NCBI RefSeq assembly: GCF_037392515.1
Contig: NC_090291.1
Coordinates: 14,455,001 to 14,519,000 of the forward strand
Length of the DNA: 64,000 nt
Source of the DNA: Haliotis asinina
Lineage: Eukaryota > Mollusca > Gastropoda > Lepetellida > Haliotidae
Reading direction: 5' to 3'
Under the pieces are notes generated by a model. The model was not told the DNA's origin. It searched no databases and saw only the letters and a list, made by a program, of their open reading frames with translations. Shown one piece after another: positions 43,060 through 54,002 of the stretch. Made by a program: the position numbers and the translations under genes. The number at the start of each line of letters is the position of its first letter. Within the stretch, counting starts at the first letter, position 1.

Positions 43060-46000
43060 ATGACCGTCAACATTTACTTCTTTACTTCACTGCTGGTCGG
43101 ACTTTGTTATGCGTCTCTACATCCAACTGTCAAATATGACAGGGACAAGAACGAAATAATCCTATCCTTTCCACGTAAGTGTAAAACATACGATTACTTC
43201 ACATTGTCATTCCAGTGTCCGTGGTTGCTCAAGAGCGTCATAGATCATTGTACTATGTAGAGGTCTTATGCCAACTGTAGATAGAATACTTATCCGGTTG
43301 GATTAGAATTAATCTTCATCGACCCAGGCTTGTCGTAAGCGGTGACTACCTCGATCACGATCGCGGAATTGTTCATACAAGTAAAGTGTGTATGCCCGCG
43401 CGCGCGCGCGCGTGTGTGTATAATTTTTTAAAATTTTTTTTTTATTTTATTTTGTAAATATGACTCTGTTTTTCAGGATAACGCTACTGTTTCATGTCAG
43501 GAATGTACTCATGTACTCTTAACCACTTAATCAGTTTGAGAAGGTGGTGTAGTCAGTTGGGTTAAGCATTCGCTTGTCACGCCTTAGACCCGGATTCGAT
43601 TCCTCACATGGCTTGAAGCGTCACCTGCTGTAATATAGCTGGGGTATGCTAAAAACCGGCGTAAGACCATAGTCACTCACTCATTTGGGATCGATAGACC
43701 TATAAACCGAATGGCAACAATGTATGTAGTCTATATCTTGTGTCCCGTGATATTGCCCGAATATTGCTAAAATGCACTGACTCGCTCACTAAATCAATGG
43801 TCAAATGAACAATTTCACCACGCACACTCGTTCAGAACGTTCATTCTTTAATGTCACAATACACGACTGCTGAATCACACCATAAAAGGCATGCATTATT
43901 CTAAAAGAGCAACGTGTAACAATTTTGTCTTGGCAGATGTAGCGACTGATGTTCATGCGATCGACTTGTCATATGCACTTTATATCCTCAAGCAACAGAG
44001 TCCGGTTTCTTACTTGACCAACACCGTCAGACTGCATAAACAAGGTAACTATAAACGTTAAACGGTTCATCGCTTCTATTGCAATTGTCCTTACAATCAT
44101 AAATGACAATCATTTGTAGTGATGATAATCTGGATCGCAGAAATGTATTGCAATGAATCGTCATAACATGCCTTACTATCAATTTTGTAAGTGCATGGTG
44201 TTTATATAAAAGTTCGTTCAGTCATGGTCTGCGTGTTTGCAACTGATGCACTTCCACAATGACGGGGGTAAGGGGGACCTCTGAGGTTTAATTTTCGGAT
44301 ATACAGAGACGTCTTTCTGTTGAATGTCAAAGGAAGGTTTGGATCAATGTGTTTGCAACTGAAACCTCTCTGTAATGAGAAAAAAAGGATTTACATCTTC
44401 TCTTTTTCACAGAGTCTTTCTGTTGAATATCACGGTAGTTTTTGACCCAGACGTTTGCATCTGGAACATTTCTGAAATGAGAAGAGGGGATTATATCTGA
44501 GGTTTAATCTTCTGATTTATAAAGAAACGTTTTTCTGTTGAATGTCAAGGTAGTTTTTGATCCATAAACTGAAATATTTCTGTGATAAGAAGTAGAAATG
44601 GTATTTACATATGAGGTTTTAAAGTTCTGATTTATTCAGAACGCATTTGTGCTAAATGCCAAAGGAAGATTTTGGTCCTTGCAGGAAAAATATTTTACAG
44701 GGTTATACATTGTTTTGTTCTCAACATAAGATAAGATAGTCTACCTTGAGACACAAGATCACGACAGCCATTTAAAAATTACAGTGCAAATCTGTCGATT
44801 ATCTTCAAGGCAATTTCAGTCACTATGATGCTATCTCCGTTTATTTCAGCAGATGGACATTTCACTTACCGGGTCCAAACCAAGAGCGCATTCACTGACA
44901 ATGATGTGTTGGACTATTCTGTAGCATATTTATCTGCCACCGGAGACGTTCTTCATCAAGTTAATGATGTATATATCATCCCACGTATGTATACATATGG
45001 TTCATAAACATAGATATGGTTCATAGAAATCCATGTAAAAAGTATCATATTAACGGTATATTAACGGTTAACGGTTTTCTTCGGGTATTTTTTAATTTAA
45101 TTTATTTTTTTTTTAATTTTTGTTCTTGTTTTTATGGGTTTTTTTGTTTATTTGTCGTTGTTGCTTTTTTGTTCTGTTTTTATGGGGGTTTTTTTTGTTT
45201 ATTTGTCGTTGTTTCTTAGGAGTCCGTTTGTTGATGCTATTGTTTGGAAGGGCGATAAATCTTTACCTTTAACCGAAATTGGAATCACCATAATGATGCA
45301 TACATCATCATCCCACAATGATACTGACTGAAAAAACGCCGTATTAGGTAATATTATTATTTGATCACATTTCTGATTCTCATAAGGAGCTATGATACTC
45401 GGCGGGTATGTTCATATCTCAGATTCGTCTCAGATAATGTCGGTTCGATGGGTTAGTGAATTGGTGAAAGTGTTCGCTTGCGGACGACACGGGTTCGATT
45501 CCACACATGGGTACAATGTGTGGAGTCCATTTCTAATGTCCAGCGCCGTGATATTACTTCGTGAAACAGACTTAATCCACTATCATATATCCTTTAGTTG
45601 ATTTAAGCAGCTGTATAACGCAACGCTCAGCTTTGTATAATACAGTCAATCAGACAGTCTAGTACTAAATGTCAAGAGCATCGATATATGCAACTGGGAA
45701 GCCATGACATGGGTTAGAATTGGTCTTCTGCAGTTCACTCATGTCGTAAGAGGCGACTAACGGGATCGGGTGGTCAGACTCGTTGACATGGCTGACACAA
45801 TTCATCGTATCCCAGCTATGCAGATCGATGCTTTTGATATTAGATCCTGGCTTGTCTGGTCCAGAAACGATTATTTACAGTTCGTCATTACATGGATTGG
45901 TCAGAGAGCAACGTACAAAAATGGACAAAAAATCAATATATTAGTGAAATATTTTAGGGATATCTGCTAGACATATATGAAATATTCTAGCTGTCGATGT

Positions 46001-49000
46001 ACTTGGTCAAACATGTTTTATTGTCTAATTCTATGTATCATAAATGCAGCTTGTTTTACTGACTGAAATCCTGTCGATGTGACTAGATATCCGAATTTTG
46101 TTGCATATACCGACAATAGCTGCTTCATCGCTCGGACCTCGATTATACAGACGTGGAACGACCGTTCTTTACGACGATTTCCACACAAACCATCTCGACA
46201 GCAACAAATGGAAACATGAAATAACTTGCTTTGGAGGAGGGGTGAGTACCACTAGCGTATCACTGCTTTGCTTTGCAAATCTCACACCAAAGACCGATGA
46301 AGCTTAATATCGCATTTAACAATATTTCTGCCTTAGCAGTGACTGGACAAATGGATCTTGATCGATAGCCTGTGGAATCGTTTGTGGGGTGACCCGCCGC
46401 TTTAACAAGGAAATTGTTATGATGTGACTTTTCTTAATCTGCCCGTGAAGATCTGGGGTAGAATTGGTCTCCAATAACCCATGCTGTCGTAAAAAGCAGC
46501 AAACAAGATCCTGTTGTCGGACTCGCTAACTCGTCTTGCACTTGATGGTTTATACACCACCGTCATTTAGATGGAATATTGCTGAGTGGTGCGATAAAAC
46601 AACAAACCAACCAGTCTGACTGAACCGTCGATGTTAACACTACAAAATCAATGTAACTGAAGGATTCGTTTGTTCGGATTGTGATCCATATTTTCATGCC
46701 CAATGGGCAAGGGAAGTAACTCCAAAAGTGGGAACTTCCGGTGTGCCATGTGCTTCACTGCGGGGAAGAAGTGATGTAGACAGGTTTGTGGGTTTACAAA
46801 CCTTTTTGTTATGTCAACAACACTCAGTGAAATCAGAAAATTACGAATAGCGATACATTGTAAACACCCTATTGGGAAACAAAAGTCAAGAAATTGCTCA
46901 GATATTTGGAAGTAAGGTGACAGTTATCATACGCAGGTATTGTACAGCTTCACTAGGCTACCATAAGTCTACGTTAGGACGAGAACAATACATATTATGT
47001 ATTATTTTACTGTTATCAATAGAATTAATAATAAGTGTGTGTCATTTCATGCAGGGTGGTCAGTTCCAGATGTACACACCTGAAGCTGCCAACACCTACA
47101 TCAAAAATGGGGTCCTCTACCTCAGACCGGTAGTAGATCATTTTAGTATTTGGATTTCATCTATATTTGGTGCCATACTGCTTTCTATTTTAATGTATGA
47201 CCACCATAGTTTATTATGGAAGGTAGATTATGTAAGCTTCGCTCGAGGTTTGGAAGTTCACACACCTACTGTCGGCATAGTAAGTATATTCTCGGGTATA
47301 TGTGTCTGAGGTAATAATGTTTCTATGCTAAAAGGTCGATGAAGCATGTGATTACGAAGCAGCGCTAAAATTAGGCAAAGCTGATTTGTTGATGGAAAGG
47401 TCTTACTTTAAACATAATCTTACCTTATCTCATGCTTGTTCCCGCATCTCTCATTTCAGACATATACCGTAGACAAGTTTGGAGAAAATTTTCTTTACCA
47501 TGGGGATCTTGATGTTGCCAGTACGTTTTCCTTATTTATCGTGATTTAAAACAACATTTTGGGAGCCCGATTGATGTGTTCATACCCGTTAGACAGAGAG
47601 AGTGGAATAAAGTTCAAGAAAGCATTTGCTGCAACAAATATATCACAGGGTTCTAAGCTTGTTCCCCACTCCCTTTGGACGCGCCAATTTGCAATATTCG
47701 AGACGAGCCCATCATATATCGGTCCTAGATTTCCTGTGACAGGCGTATATTCACGAACCAGTTCTGGCTCCAAATTCCGCGATCGCTTACTATGACTTTG
47801 CTTTACACCGGACCATTTGAAAAGCTATGAACCATTGTTTGTCACCAGAAGAACTAAACTTCACACCCGTGATTAGGTCTTCAGCAATCCATGTTTTTTC
47901 GTAAAAGGCGATCGTTGTATGCGTAGCCAGATGCACGTGATGTTGAGTTCCGGGTTGGTCTTGTCAGAAACCCATACTATCCCCAAAAATAAACGCATAT
48001 GCGATTTGTATTTTTCAAAAATCTCTTAATTACCTATTGTGTCCAAAACATCAATGTAACAAAAGTGTTCATAACATGATTTTACACAATTGCACAAGTG
48101 ATAAGTCGATTTTACCTGAAAATGTTGGTTTGATGAGTTTCCTTACAAGGATTAGAAAGACATCGCCAAGACGCTATGTCACGTCTATGTCATAGTGAAA
48201 CCGCTATGTCACGTCTTTGAAAAATGCATGCTGGAGATGGCCAATCTCCTGTTCCCAGTAGTGTGAATGTTAGTCTGAGCAAGATATCATGGCTTGCAGC
48301 TCGTTGCAACCATAACAAATGATCGCCCAGTACAGGCAGACCTCGAGTTGCCACTGCAGCCCAAAATCGTACGTCTGGGTACAACAGTTGCCTGATCGTA
48401 CTGCCACGGGTGAGGGCACAGCAGACAGGGTGCCTGGACCTCAGAGGATATCCGGTCAAATTGTACGCAACAGGTTGAAAGACATTGGTCTCAGAACCAG
48501 GAAGCCCGATGTTGGGGTCGTGCTACGTCGTCCCCATCGCACCCAACGTGTCCGTTATCTAAATGTATCCACTTGATTGTTAAGACATTGCCTACTCTTG
48601 CGTTACAAAATCGTTTCTTTTTAAGGATTGTATATTATCTACAGACGTTAAGGAACACACGAATAAAGGCATAAATCCATGGCATTTCATGTTTGTCTAC
48701 AGAGCAATGGGGAACGTGTACATACTACAGTGACAGTGGTTGCCACCGTCTGGGATCGAAGAATGAAATCCCCCCTATCATGTCATCTAAACTCTATTCT
48801 AAGGCTTCAGTCACCTATGGAAGAATAGAAGTCGTTGCACAGTTACCTAAAGGAGACTGGTTATGGCCTGGTGAATATTTCCAATTTTTCATGACATTAA
48901 TGTTTCCTGAAAAGTTTTCGATATTCAGATGAAATACTCCCTGAATAGGTTTCTTTGCTGTCCGTAATAGCTGAAGTATAAATACAAAACGATTCATGTG

Positions 49001-52000
49001 TCAGCACGTGGTTTAAAGTTTCGAAATGAGACCAGTGAGTGTTTGACGCAACAAGCTACTCCTAACAACACATCATAGTGTGATCAATATATACGTTGTG
49101 TGTTAGTTAATCACTCACTCCTCGTTTAATGGTTACCATAGCAATATGGATGCTTCCTCCCAAAAGACCATGGAAATATGGTGGATGGCCAGCTTCCGGC
49201 GAGATAGATATCATGGAGGCAAGAGGTAAGTCTCACCTTTCCAGTGTTTTGACTCCAGTCTGTTACCTTTACTGCATTTATAGATGTATGAAAGACTAAG
49301 TCTATAGTCAAACTGCCTCTGGGTATACATGTTGCTTCTGCTGTATCATTTTATTTTGATGACTTACACATTATTAATTGTGTGCTGTGAGTAAGCCATA
49401 AAATGCTAAAATCAATCCAAGGCTTCTACTCAAGTGGTAAAGCCTGTGCCAAATTTGAAATAATGTATCAACATATTTTGATTGCCCAAGGGGTTTATGA
49501 CAAGGGTTTTTCCTAAGCCATCTTCTTTTTTTCCATTCGTATCAATGAACAAGCTTATGAAATCGATAAATCGATGCATGGTTCGTGCCATGAATTCAGC
49601 TTTACCGTGGACTTGTACAATCAATTCTTCCCTTATTTGCTTCCTTGATTTGCTAGAATATCCAAGAATCCAAACAATTAACTTAAAACATGTTCCAGGC
49701 AACACACACACACTGAATAGTTCGCTCCCATTGGCGCCCATTTTGAGTTTTCGTATTTTATTTTTTTTATCTTTTTCTTTTTTATTTATTATTATTTTAC
49801 TTTCTTCTTTAACGTGTATTCATGGAAACTGCATATTGAATTTCTCCAAATCCTTTGTCCGAAAATGGCCAGAGAGGTTCTGGACTTTTTGGCCTCTAGA
49901 ATTAAATTGTGACGTATTTTCACCCGATCTATGGGGCTACGGACGCATCGTTTGGCCACAATTTCTTTGAAGTTTGTCTATCGCCTCAGATAGTAATTAC
50001 AGCGTCAAGATAACTTATATCTGTTACCAAAAGGTAAAAATATCCATGACGGTGGCTTTGCTGGCATACAACATTCGGAGTACCAGTTTCTAACCCCACA
50101 CAATGGTATAATTTCGTTTTAACCCCTTACTGTTCACAGGCAACCTCAATTTGAAGGATAGCAGTGGTTATAACCATGGCGCCCAGAACATAAGGTCCGG
50201 CATTCACTGGGGTGTTTCCGGTCAACTTCACAGTAAGGGATATGGAAGGTATATTTGCAGGATCTTCTTCCGTTTTCTTTTTCTCTTTATTTAATCCTTC
50301 ACATGTCAGTAACTGTGTCGTATAAGCTGAACACAAAAGTTACACACCGAAGCAAACATATCACCTTTAGGGCGTTCTGACACAGCATTATCTTTTCACG
50401 CCGATGGTCCGGGTTCAATTCCACACTTAGGTACAATGTGTGAAGACCATTTCTGGTGATATTGTTGCTCGTTGCTAAAGGGTCAGGACTACCGAATATT
50501 CTCCTAGAGCATTGGTGTTGGCATTGTATTGGTAAAAGGATGGAAGTTAATTAGTTTGTTTCAACTAATTTGTACGTACATTTTCACAACGGATCCGCAA
50601 ATGCAGCCGTATTGCAGTTCATTTATCAAGCTGTCATAAATTATGATTGTTCTGATTCAGCCGTGATGCATCTTCATGGCCTCATCAAACACCAACATAC
50701 AGATGGGCTCGTAATGTTCAGTTGCCCTCATATTAACGACATGTAAGCGTCACTGTGCTTTTTTAAACGTATCATAATTTAGCGAACAACTTGGAATGGG
50801 TAATGAAACAAAAATGCAAATTAGTTTACATGCAATACTGCCTAGTGTGTTCTGATTCCATTTTGCAGTACCAGTTTTCGTCTAAAGTAAATCAAATGTC
50901 AAGCAAACTGTTGTTGTTTTTTTTAGTGTTATGTTTGTGTACTGTTTAACAGGGCAAGTGCACCTGGGACAGTATGGGCTGACGACTTCCACACGTACTC
51001 CATTGACTGGACATCAGATCACATAAGGTAGGGTGATATATGACAAAAGGATGTTATTGTTCTGTTTGATAATTAACGCCGCGCTCAGCAATATTCCAGA
51101 CATATGACGTCGGTCTTGGCAAGACGATCGAGTGATCTAAAGCATACGCATCGATCTACGTAACTGGGATATGATGACATGTGTAAACCAAGTCAGATTG
51201 CCTGAACACCCGATCCCGTTAATCGCCTCTTGCGACCAACACGGCCTGCTGAAAACCCGGAAACAACACCTGCAGTTTCGTTCTTGACTAAAACGGCAGA
51301 TACCATGTATGCTCTTCCGTACCAGATTGTCTGTAGATGACCATCCTGTCTTGGCCTGGTCAACACCCCCTCAAGGCTTATGGTCATACAGCCACATGAC
51401 CGGGCACAACATCTGGGCAAGCGGTGGTAAAGATGCGCCCTTTGACGGACCGGTAATTTGATCTTACAAATACTAAATCTTTTTGCGCGAAGGTAAAAGA
51501 AAGGAGATGTATGCAGTTTCTCGTTTAAAGAGAGTGATTTTGGTTTACGCCGCACTCAGCACTATTCCAGCTGTAAGACGGCGATCTATAAATAATTAAA
51601 TCTGGACCAGACAATCCAGTGATCAACAACAATTCTGATACGATGACATGTGTCAGCAAAGTCAGCGAGCCCAACCACCCGTTAGTCGCGTCTTACGACA
51701 AGCATGGGTTGCTAAAGACCTATTCTAACCCGGATGTTCGCGGGTCACTATAGATGTTGCATACGCTCAGTCGTATAGGAAACTATCCGATGTTCTTGCG
51801 TATTTTGGTCACGGCAACTTTAGACTAATGAAACATTTTACGCAATTTATTCATAGCACCTGGATATTATATTTGATTTGCATCGCACCCTTTCAAAATA
51901 GAGAAACATATCGTTACTATGAAATGTAATAATTTCGTGAGACAATTTAATTATGTTTTTCGTTTCTATGCCAATTGAATCTACAGTTAAACTTTTTTGG

Positions 52001-52409
52001 TGATAATTTTACACCCAAATTCAACATCTTCTTACGAAAATTCTAGTGGCATGACTCTTTTCCAATTTCTTGTTCTCAGAACAGGATCTAATTTATGGAG
52101 CTATATCAGGTCCATAAACAAAGACAATGTGGCTATTGTCAGTCATCTGTTAATGATATGATATTTTGGTTAACGAAGTAAGGGAAATCGTATTAACATT
52201 TATAGATGGGTCTCATCCTCAACGTAGCTGTCGGCGACAACAGCGTCTACTTTTCTGATTCTTGGCTCAACCCTAATGGAAAACCGTGGAAGAATGGATC
52301 GCCTACCGCCATGGTAGACTTCTGGAAGAACAGGCACCAATGGCAGCCAACTTGGCATGGCGAAGCCGCTGCTATGAAGATCAGGTCCGTCAAGATGATA
52401 CAGTATTAG
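43060..52409 (+). CDS. Gene A: beta-1,3-glucan-binding protein / GH16 beta-1,3-glucanase, 12 coding exons
   Basis: Secreted protein that binds beta-1,3-glucans and, with catalytic residues intact, probably cleaves them (laminarinase-like). Exons: 43060-43174, 43937-44044, 44850-44984, 46120-46241, 47055-47129, 47460-47520, 48703-48870, 49142-49225, 50140-50248, 50953-51027, 51326-51452, 52206-52409. All introns are GT-AG and the total of 1383 nt gives 460 residues. A signal peptide (MTVNIYFFTSLLVGLCYASL) comes first. Residues about 20-120 look like the N-terminal glucan-binding (CBM39-like) domain. GH16 follows from LYRRGTTVLYDDF on. The active site GEIDIMEARG has nucleophile E282, D284 and acid/base E287, with upstream GGWPASG. 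It ends with MGLILNVAVGDN and AMKIRSVKMIQY. Arthropod GNBPs usually lack these acids (family knowledge); this copy keeps them. AATAAA lies at 52475-52480. SINEs sit in introns 1, 3, 4, 9, 10 and 11. Defence versus digestion cannot be decided from sequence. Confidence 0.96.
43304..43366 (+). repeat. SINE-B fragment (gene A intron 1)
   Basis: TTAGAATTAATCTTCATCGA, CCCAGGCTTGTCGTAAGCGG and TGACTACC. A (CG)n/(GT)n run follows at 43397-43420. Confidence 0.6.
43543..43686 (+). repeat. tRNA-derived SINE (family A)
   Basis: GTGGTGTAGTCAGTTGGGTT, CGGATTCGATTCCTCACATG, GGCGTAAGACCATAG and TCACTCACTCAT. A separate tail fragment of the family is at about 43738-43795. Confidence 0.85.
44265..44700. repeat. 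Four-unit degenerate tandem repeat (gene A intron 2)
   Basis: Units of roughly 105-120 bp share GAGGTTTAATCTTCTGATTT, TTTCTGTTGAATGTCAAGG, AGTTTTTGATCCA and ACTGAAATATTTCTGTGATA-like phrases. Confidence 0.8.
45080..45220. repeat. T/G low-complexity block (gene A intron 3)
   Basis: T-rich sense-strand tract with repeated GTTTATTTGTCGTTGTT at about 45146 and 45198. Confidence 0.8.
45445..45565 (+). repeat. tRNA-derived SINE (family A)
   Basis: GATGGGTTAGTGAATTGGTG, GGGTTCGATTCCACACATGG, TACAATGTGTGGAGTCC and CCGTGATATTACTTCG. Confidence 0.85.
45645..45895 (+). repeat. Two abutting SINE-B pieces in opposite orientation
   Basis: 45645-45712 is a minus-oriented fragment (AGAGCATCGATATATGCAAC, GGGAAGCCATGACATG). 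45713-45895 is plus-oriented (GGTTAGAATTGGTCTTCTGC, GTCGTAAGAGGCGACTAACG, GATTATTTACAG). Confidence 0.75.
46441..46600 (+). repeat. SINE-B with central deletion (gene A intron 4)
   Basis: GCCCGTGAAGATCTGGGGTA, ATAACCCATGCTGTCG, then a jump to ACACCACCGTCATTTAGATG and GAATATTGCTGAGTGG. Confidence 0.8.
47600..47850 (+). repeat. Dispersed repeat, shared with 27985-28330
   Basis: TTTCCTGTGACAGGCG, AACCAGTTCTGGCTCCAAAT, TCCGCGATCGC and GAAAAGCTATGAACCATTG match the other copy in diverged form. Confidence 0.55.
48232..48566 (+). mobile_element. Tc1/mariner transposase relic (gene A intron 6)
   Basis: One frame reads STGRPRVATAAQNR, the usual Tc1 linker after the helix-turn-helix, with VNVSLSKISWLAARCNHNK before it. 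Another frame continues ISGQIVRNRLKDIGLRTRKP and VLRRPHRTQRVRYLN. There are at least one stop and one frame change, and no catalytic domain remains. It is a different subfamily from the element at 56170. Confidence 0.75.
49142..49225 (+). CDS. Gene A exon 8, GH16 catalytic exon
   Basis: Phases 1 and 1. It encodes AIWMLPPKRPWKYGGWPASG then EIDIMEAR. The E-x-D-x-x-E triad (E282, D284, E287) is complete, with the tryptophans expected in the glucan cleft. Confidence 0.95.
49226..50139. other. Gene A intron 8
   Basis: Open on both strands for over 100 codons (49482-49970 plus, 49430-49741 minus) with no recognised domain. It is T-rich at 49750-49810. It may contain an unrecognised old repeat. Confidence 0.4.
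50384..50482 (+). repeat. tRNA-derived SINE, 5' truncated (gene A intron 9)
   Basis: CACGCCGATGGTCCGGGTTC, AATTCCACACTTAGG, TACAATGTGTGAAGACCATT and TCTGGTGATATTG. Confidence 0.8.
51074..51262 (-). repeat. SINE-B copy (gene A intron 10)
   Basis: ACGCCGCGCTCAGCAATATT, ATCGATCTACGTAACTGGGA, ACACCCGATCCCGTTAATCG and CCTCTTGCGACCAAC. It ends about 60 bp before exon 11. Confidence 0.85.
51541..51749 (-). repeat. SINE-B, near full length (gene A intron 11)
   Basis: TTTACGCCGCACTCAGCACT, ATCTGGACCAGACAATCC, TTACGACAAGCATGGGTTGC, TCTAACCCGGATGTTCGCGG. Confidence 0.9.
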
Positions 52410-52474
52410 AATGCACCCGAGGGGATCGGAAGTTATTATGGATTTGCTTTACGCTCTGAAAAAAAATCATCTGT

Positions 52475-52480
52475 AATAAA
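52475..52480 (+). terminator. Polyadenylation signal AATAAA of gene A
   Basis: Canonical hexamer 66 nt after the stop codon at 52407-52409. Confidence 0.65.
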
Positions 52481-52489
52481 GTTATCAAT

Positions 52490-53890
52490 TTGGTCATCTG
52501 GTTAATGCATGCTTCCAGGGTGATACAACATGTCTTGAAATGGATGTCAAGGTTCGAACTAACTCTCCAATGATACGTGGTAAACAGTTTATGCCTTTCT
52601 AGTGCGTATTACAATGCAGCCATGGTGCTGTTGATAACGGGAACCTGTACTGTATGAACATTGGCAGCATGTCTCTATAATTATACGTTGCCAGCTGAGA
52701 TCTATGCAGCAAGTAAGGTCATGATAAAATGACGCCTGTAATGTAATTAAGCTTTTTGCTGCAAAATGCAAGAAATTTATTTCAAGGGCGGGAAAGCCCC
52801 ACAAAGGAAACATGCTCCCTTTCCTCTTTTGGATTCTATATTTATGTGTTCTGAAAGCTAGATTTGTCTTTCGTCCCAAACATAACAAGACATGATTACC
52901 TAACTGCAGAAAAAAGGTTCTTGTCTTTGAGATTTCTCCTGTTTTGCTCTCCTGATATACATATGTCTTTGTGTCATCAATCAGCTCACGTGAGATACAG
53001 ACTGACCCAGATTTTGACTGTTTGTGATAGTTCTGTACAGAGGCCATGGTATTTTTCTCTGCCTCTGAAGAATGATAAACATTGATCGGAATTTATACAG
53101 ATAAGATAAACGATTTTTTGCCTTTCCTTTATGCCTGTCACTCTTTTTTTCATATTACACTTTTTTCTGGTGTATTTTTATCAAATATGAAAGTAGTAGT
53201 TTTCAGTTGTTAGTTTATATGTACAAAAAATAAATGTGCAAAAAAATGAAACTACAAGACGATAGTTTTAATACACCAGAAGAAACACATATTCTGATTC
53301 AGATGCAATGGTACTTTAAACAGATGTTCAGCAGTTATTCTACGTGATGAATCACCATGACCAAAATGTGATTTTTACACATTGAGGTCAACGTAATATA
53401 TAACTGAACCGTTGATTTTGATTGATAATTTTCGGTACAATGAGGTAAAGGTATTGGATAAGTTTACCGTGAACTCGGATGTTGAGAGCTCAACGTCAGA
53501 GGGTATCCGAGGAAGGAACGGTAATACTCAAGATTAGATTACTATTCAATATACCCACACTCTGTCTCATCCCCCACGTAAGTACCATACATCGATATAA
53601 AATCGTGTCAAAAATTTCGTTACACAATGTATGATGATCATTTTCGGTTAACGAGTTAACAGTTATACTAGCGCCGAAACATTAACATGCCTCTTTTTTT
53701 CTACGCAGATAAAAACTTTATTCCTTTACGTCTGTAATTACATGGTTGTGTGCTTCAACCAGCTTTTGTCCATTTCTTGTTGTCTGAGCTACACACCGGC
53801 ACAGGTATGTAAAAGTACATTTAAGTAACATTCGAAAAGGTGAATGTGAGATATTAAAAATTCTGTAGATACCTGTGTCATGTATTTGTG
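52490..53890. other. Intergenic spacer between genes A and B
   Basis: AT-rich. No supported gene. It should contain the promoter of gene B, but no core element is obvious. Confidence 0.45.
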
Positions 53891-54002
53891 CCATTTGCAG
53901 TTACTGGCTGATAAGTCAGGATATGTTGGCTCACAGACTCAGCCAAGACAACGTACACTACTTCTGTGGTGGCTAACAGCGGCTGCCCAGATATCCACAA
54001 GA

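Noticed and set aside
46872-47309. 145-codon open frame across gene A intron 4 and exon 5
   Set aside because: It reads through the acceptor at 47054. Only 47055-47129 matches gene B exon 5.
49430-49970. Overlapping frames of 103 and 162 codons on opposite strands in gene A intron 8
   Set aside because: No recognisable domain. They lie between two well-defined exons and have low-complexity ends.
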